DNA from: Nitrosotalea sp.
Lineage (GTDB): Archaea; Thermoproteota; Nitrososphaeria; Nitrososphaerales; Nitrosopumilaceae
Length of the DNA: 13,497 nucleotides
Reading direction: 5' to 3'
Assembly: GCA_031296345.1 (NCBI GenBank)
Contig: JARLFW010000120.1
Span: 1 to 13,497 of the forward strand
The position numbers and the translations under genes are program-made. The notes under the pieces were generated by a model. It saw nothing but the letters and a program-made list of their open reading frames with translations, ran no database searches and had not been told where the DNA came from. Of this stretch, positions 12,878 to 13,497 are shown piece by piece (positions within the stretch are counted from its first letter, which is position 1; the number at the start of each line of letters is the position of its first letter).

Positions 12878-13107
12878 TGGCTCATTTGTTTTTGGAAAAT
12901 CCAGTTCTTAATTTTTGACATTAGTAAAACCCAAAGCACTACAAGTATCATTGCAATGACTGCTTTAACAATAGAATCTAGTATATGATCAAATGCTCCA
13001 AATCCATGTATTGAGAGTGGTGCTATAATTAAGACAAGTAATCCTCCACCACCAATAATCAATGCCCACATTACAAAAATGTAGAAGAAGATGGGTTTTC
13101 CTTTCAT
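12874..13107 (-). CDS. Small two-helix membrane protein, unknown function
   Basis: I do not recognise this 77-aa protein. It has a short basic N-terminus (M-K-G-K-P) and two hydrophobic helices at about residues 7-30 and 43-64, separated by a loop with H-G-F-G-A-F-D-H. A basic C-terminal tail (K-I-K-N-W-I-F-Q-K-Q) follows. The positive-inside rule places both ends in the cytoplasm. Its ATG overlaps the stop of the upstream GlcNAc-1-P transferase gene by ATGA, so the two are translationally coupled. The coupling suggests an accessory to the transferase or to lipid-linked glycan handling, which is inference only. Confidence 0.72.
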   Translation of the reverse strand: MKGKPIFFYIFVMWALIIGGGGLLVLIIAPLSIHGFGAFDHILDSIVKAVIAMILVVLWVLLMSKIKNWIFQKQMSH

Positions 13108-13497
13108 ATTTTTATTCCCATCATAAAGGCTGTAATAATTGCCAATGCTGCAGAAAACAAGGCTAGTCTAAAAATCACAAACCCTACTTGCTTTTCAGTC
13201 ATAGGTCCATTGGCTAAAATCAACCTAACAAGAGTAACTGGTGCAGATTTATCATCACTTGCCATTAGCCTAAAGTCTTCGGTATGAACTACAGGCTTTG
13301 CTTTAATCTGTCTATGTTCAATTATTCTTTTCACACTAGAGAGAAAGAGAAAAGAGTTAATCACTGCAGGAAGTAATGCAATTGCTGCAATAACTTCAAC
13401 ATGACCTATAATAGCTAATGTACCATACATTGCTCCCATAGTTAGAGCTCCAGAATCTCCAGGAAATATCCTACTTGGAACTTTATGATATTTGTAA
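13104..13497 (-). CDS. UDP-GlcNAc:polyprenyl-phosphate GlcNAc-1-P transferase, C-terminal part
   Basis: Integral membrane enzyme of the MraY/WecA/DPAGT1 superfamily that starts lipid-linked glycan assembly by moving GlcNAc-1-P onto a polyprenyl (dolichyl) phosphate. The frame is open to the right edge, so the N-terminal half lies outside the window. The visible part has F-P-G-D-S-G-A-L-T-M-G-A, the family's G-D-[ST] metal/catalytic loop. A membrane helix (G-H-V-E-V-I-A-A...) follows, then a cytoplasmic loop with H-R-Q-I-K-A-K. T-L-V-R-L-I-L-A-N-G-P-M-T-E-K resembles the C-terminal region of eukaryotic Alg7/DPAGT1. A final membrane helix ends the protein. The ATG at 13439 is internal. The gene overlaps the small membrane-protein gene by four bases. 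Most likely role: first step of archaeal N-glycosylation. Confidence 0.85.
   Translation of the reverse strand, partial: YKYHKVPSRIFPGDSGALTMGAMYGTLAIIGHVEVIAAIALLPAVINSFLFLSSVKRIIEHRQIKAKPVVHTEDFRLMASDDKSAPVTLVRLILANGPMTEKQVGFVIFRLALFSAALAIITAFMMGIKI

Noticed and set aside
1..13497. Mobile element, CRISPR array, toxin-antitoxin or defence island
   Set aside because: I saw no transposase, integrase, terminal repeats, spaced direct repeats or defence-type domains. The four tRNAs show no neighbouring integrase or duplicated tRNA fragment.

Overview
The window is AT-rich archaeal chromosome and most resembles a mesophilic ammonia-oxidising thaumarchaeon (Nitrososphaerota, Nitrosopumilus-like). 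The archaeal signs are an Alba chromatin protein, a Trm112-type zinc ribbon, an Alg7/DPAGT1-like GlcNAc-1-phosphate transferase, a tRNA interrupted by an intron in the D-loop, and TATA boxes about 25-28 nt upstream of start codons with no room for a leader (leaderless mRNAs). The lineage call rests on the look of the proteins, especially the secreted beta-domain protein at 7989. No ammonia-oxidation marker is present, so it is likely rather than proven.

Layout: 1-737 is the 3' part of an inositol-monophosphatase/FBPase family gene. 771-880 (-) is tRNA-Asp(GTC) with a 34-nt intron, and 979-1052 (+) is tRNA-Lys(TTT). A 70-aa unknown gene (1129-1341, -) and argininosuccinate lyase (1484-2953, -) follow. 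Argininosuccinate lyase is divergent from a MIP18/DUF59 Fe-S assembly-type gene (3004-3324, +). 3329-6604 (-) is a complete four-gene succinate dehydrogenase operon transcribed A-C-D-B. Divergent from it is an isocitrate lyase/PEP mutase family enzyme, probably methylisocitrate lyase (6755-7615, +), whose expected product succinate would feed the dehydrogenase. Then come alba (7651-7935, -), a small secreted protein (7989-8396, +), tRNA-Ala(GGC) (8402-8475, -), an Fpr-like ferredoxin-NADP reductase (8607-9449, +), tRNA-Pro(CGG) (9499-9572, +) and an unusual nucleotidylyltransferase (9641-10237, +).

10274-12877 (+) is a tightly packed run: branched-chain aminotransferase, a WbpB-like Gfo/Idh/MocA sugar dehydrogenase, a Trm112-like zinc ribbon and a WbpD-like hexapeptide acetyltransferase. 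Convergent to it (12874-13497, -) are a small membrane protein and the 3' part of a polyprenyl-phosphate GlcNAc-1-P transferase. The right end therefore looks like nucleotide-sugar and lipid-linked glycan synthesis, probably for S-layer or cell-surface glycosylation.

I found no mobile element, CRISPR array or clearly novel multi-gene system. The most interesting signals are small. Two divergent gene pairs are each arranged symmetrically around one palindromic TATA element. Several leaderless genes start at GTG or TTG. Two tRNAs carry changes at the 18-55 elbow pair, and the nucleotidylyltransferase has a eukaryotic-NMNAT-like signature. No gene-free stretch exceeds 300 bases.
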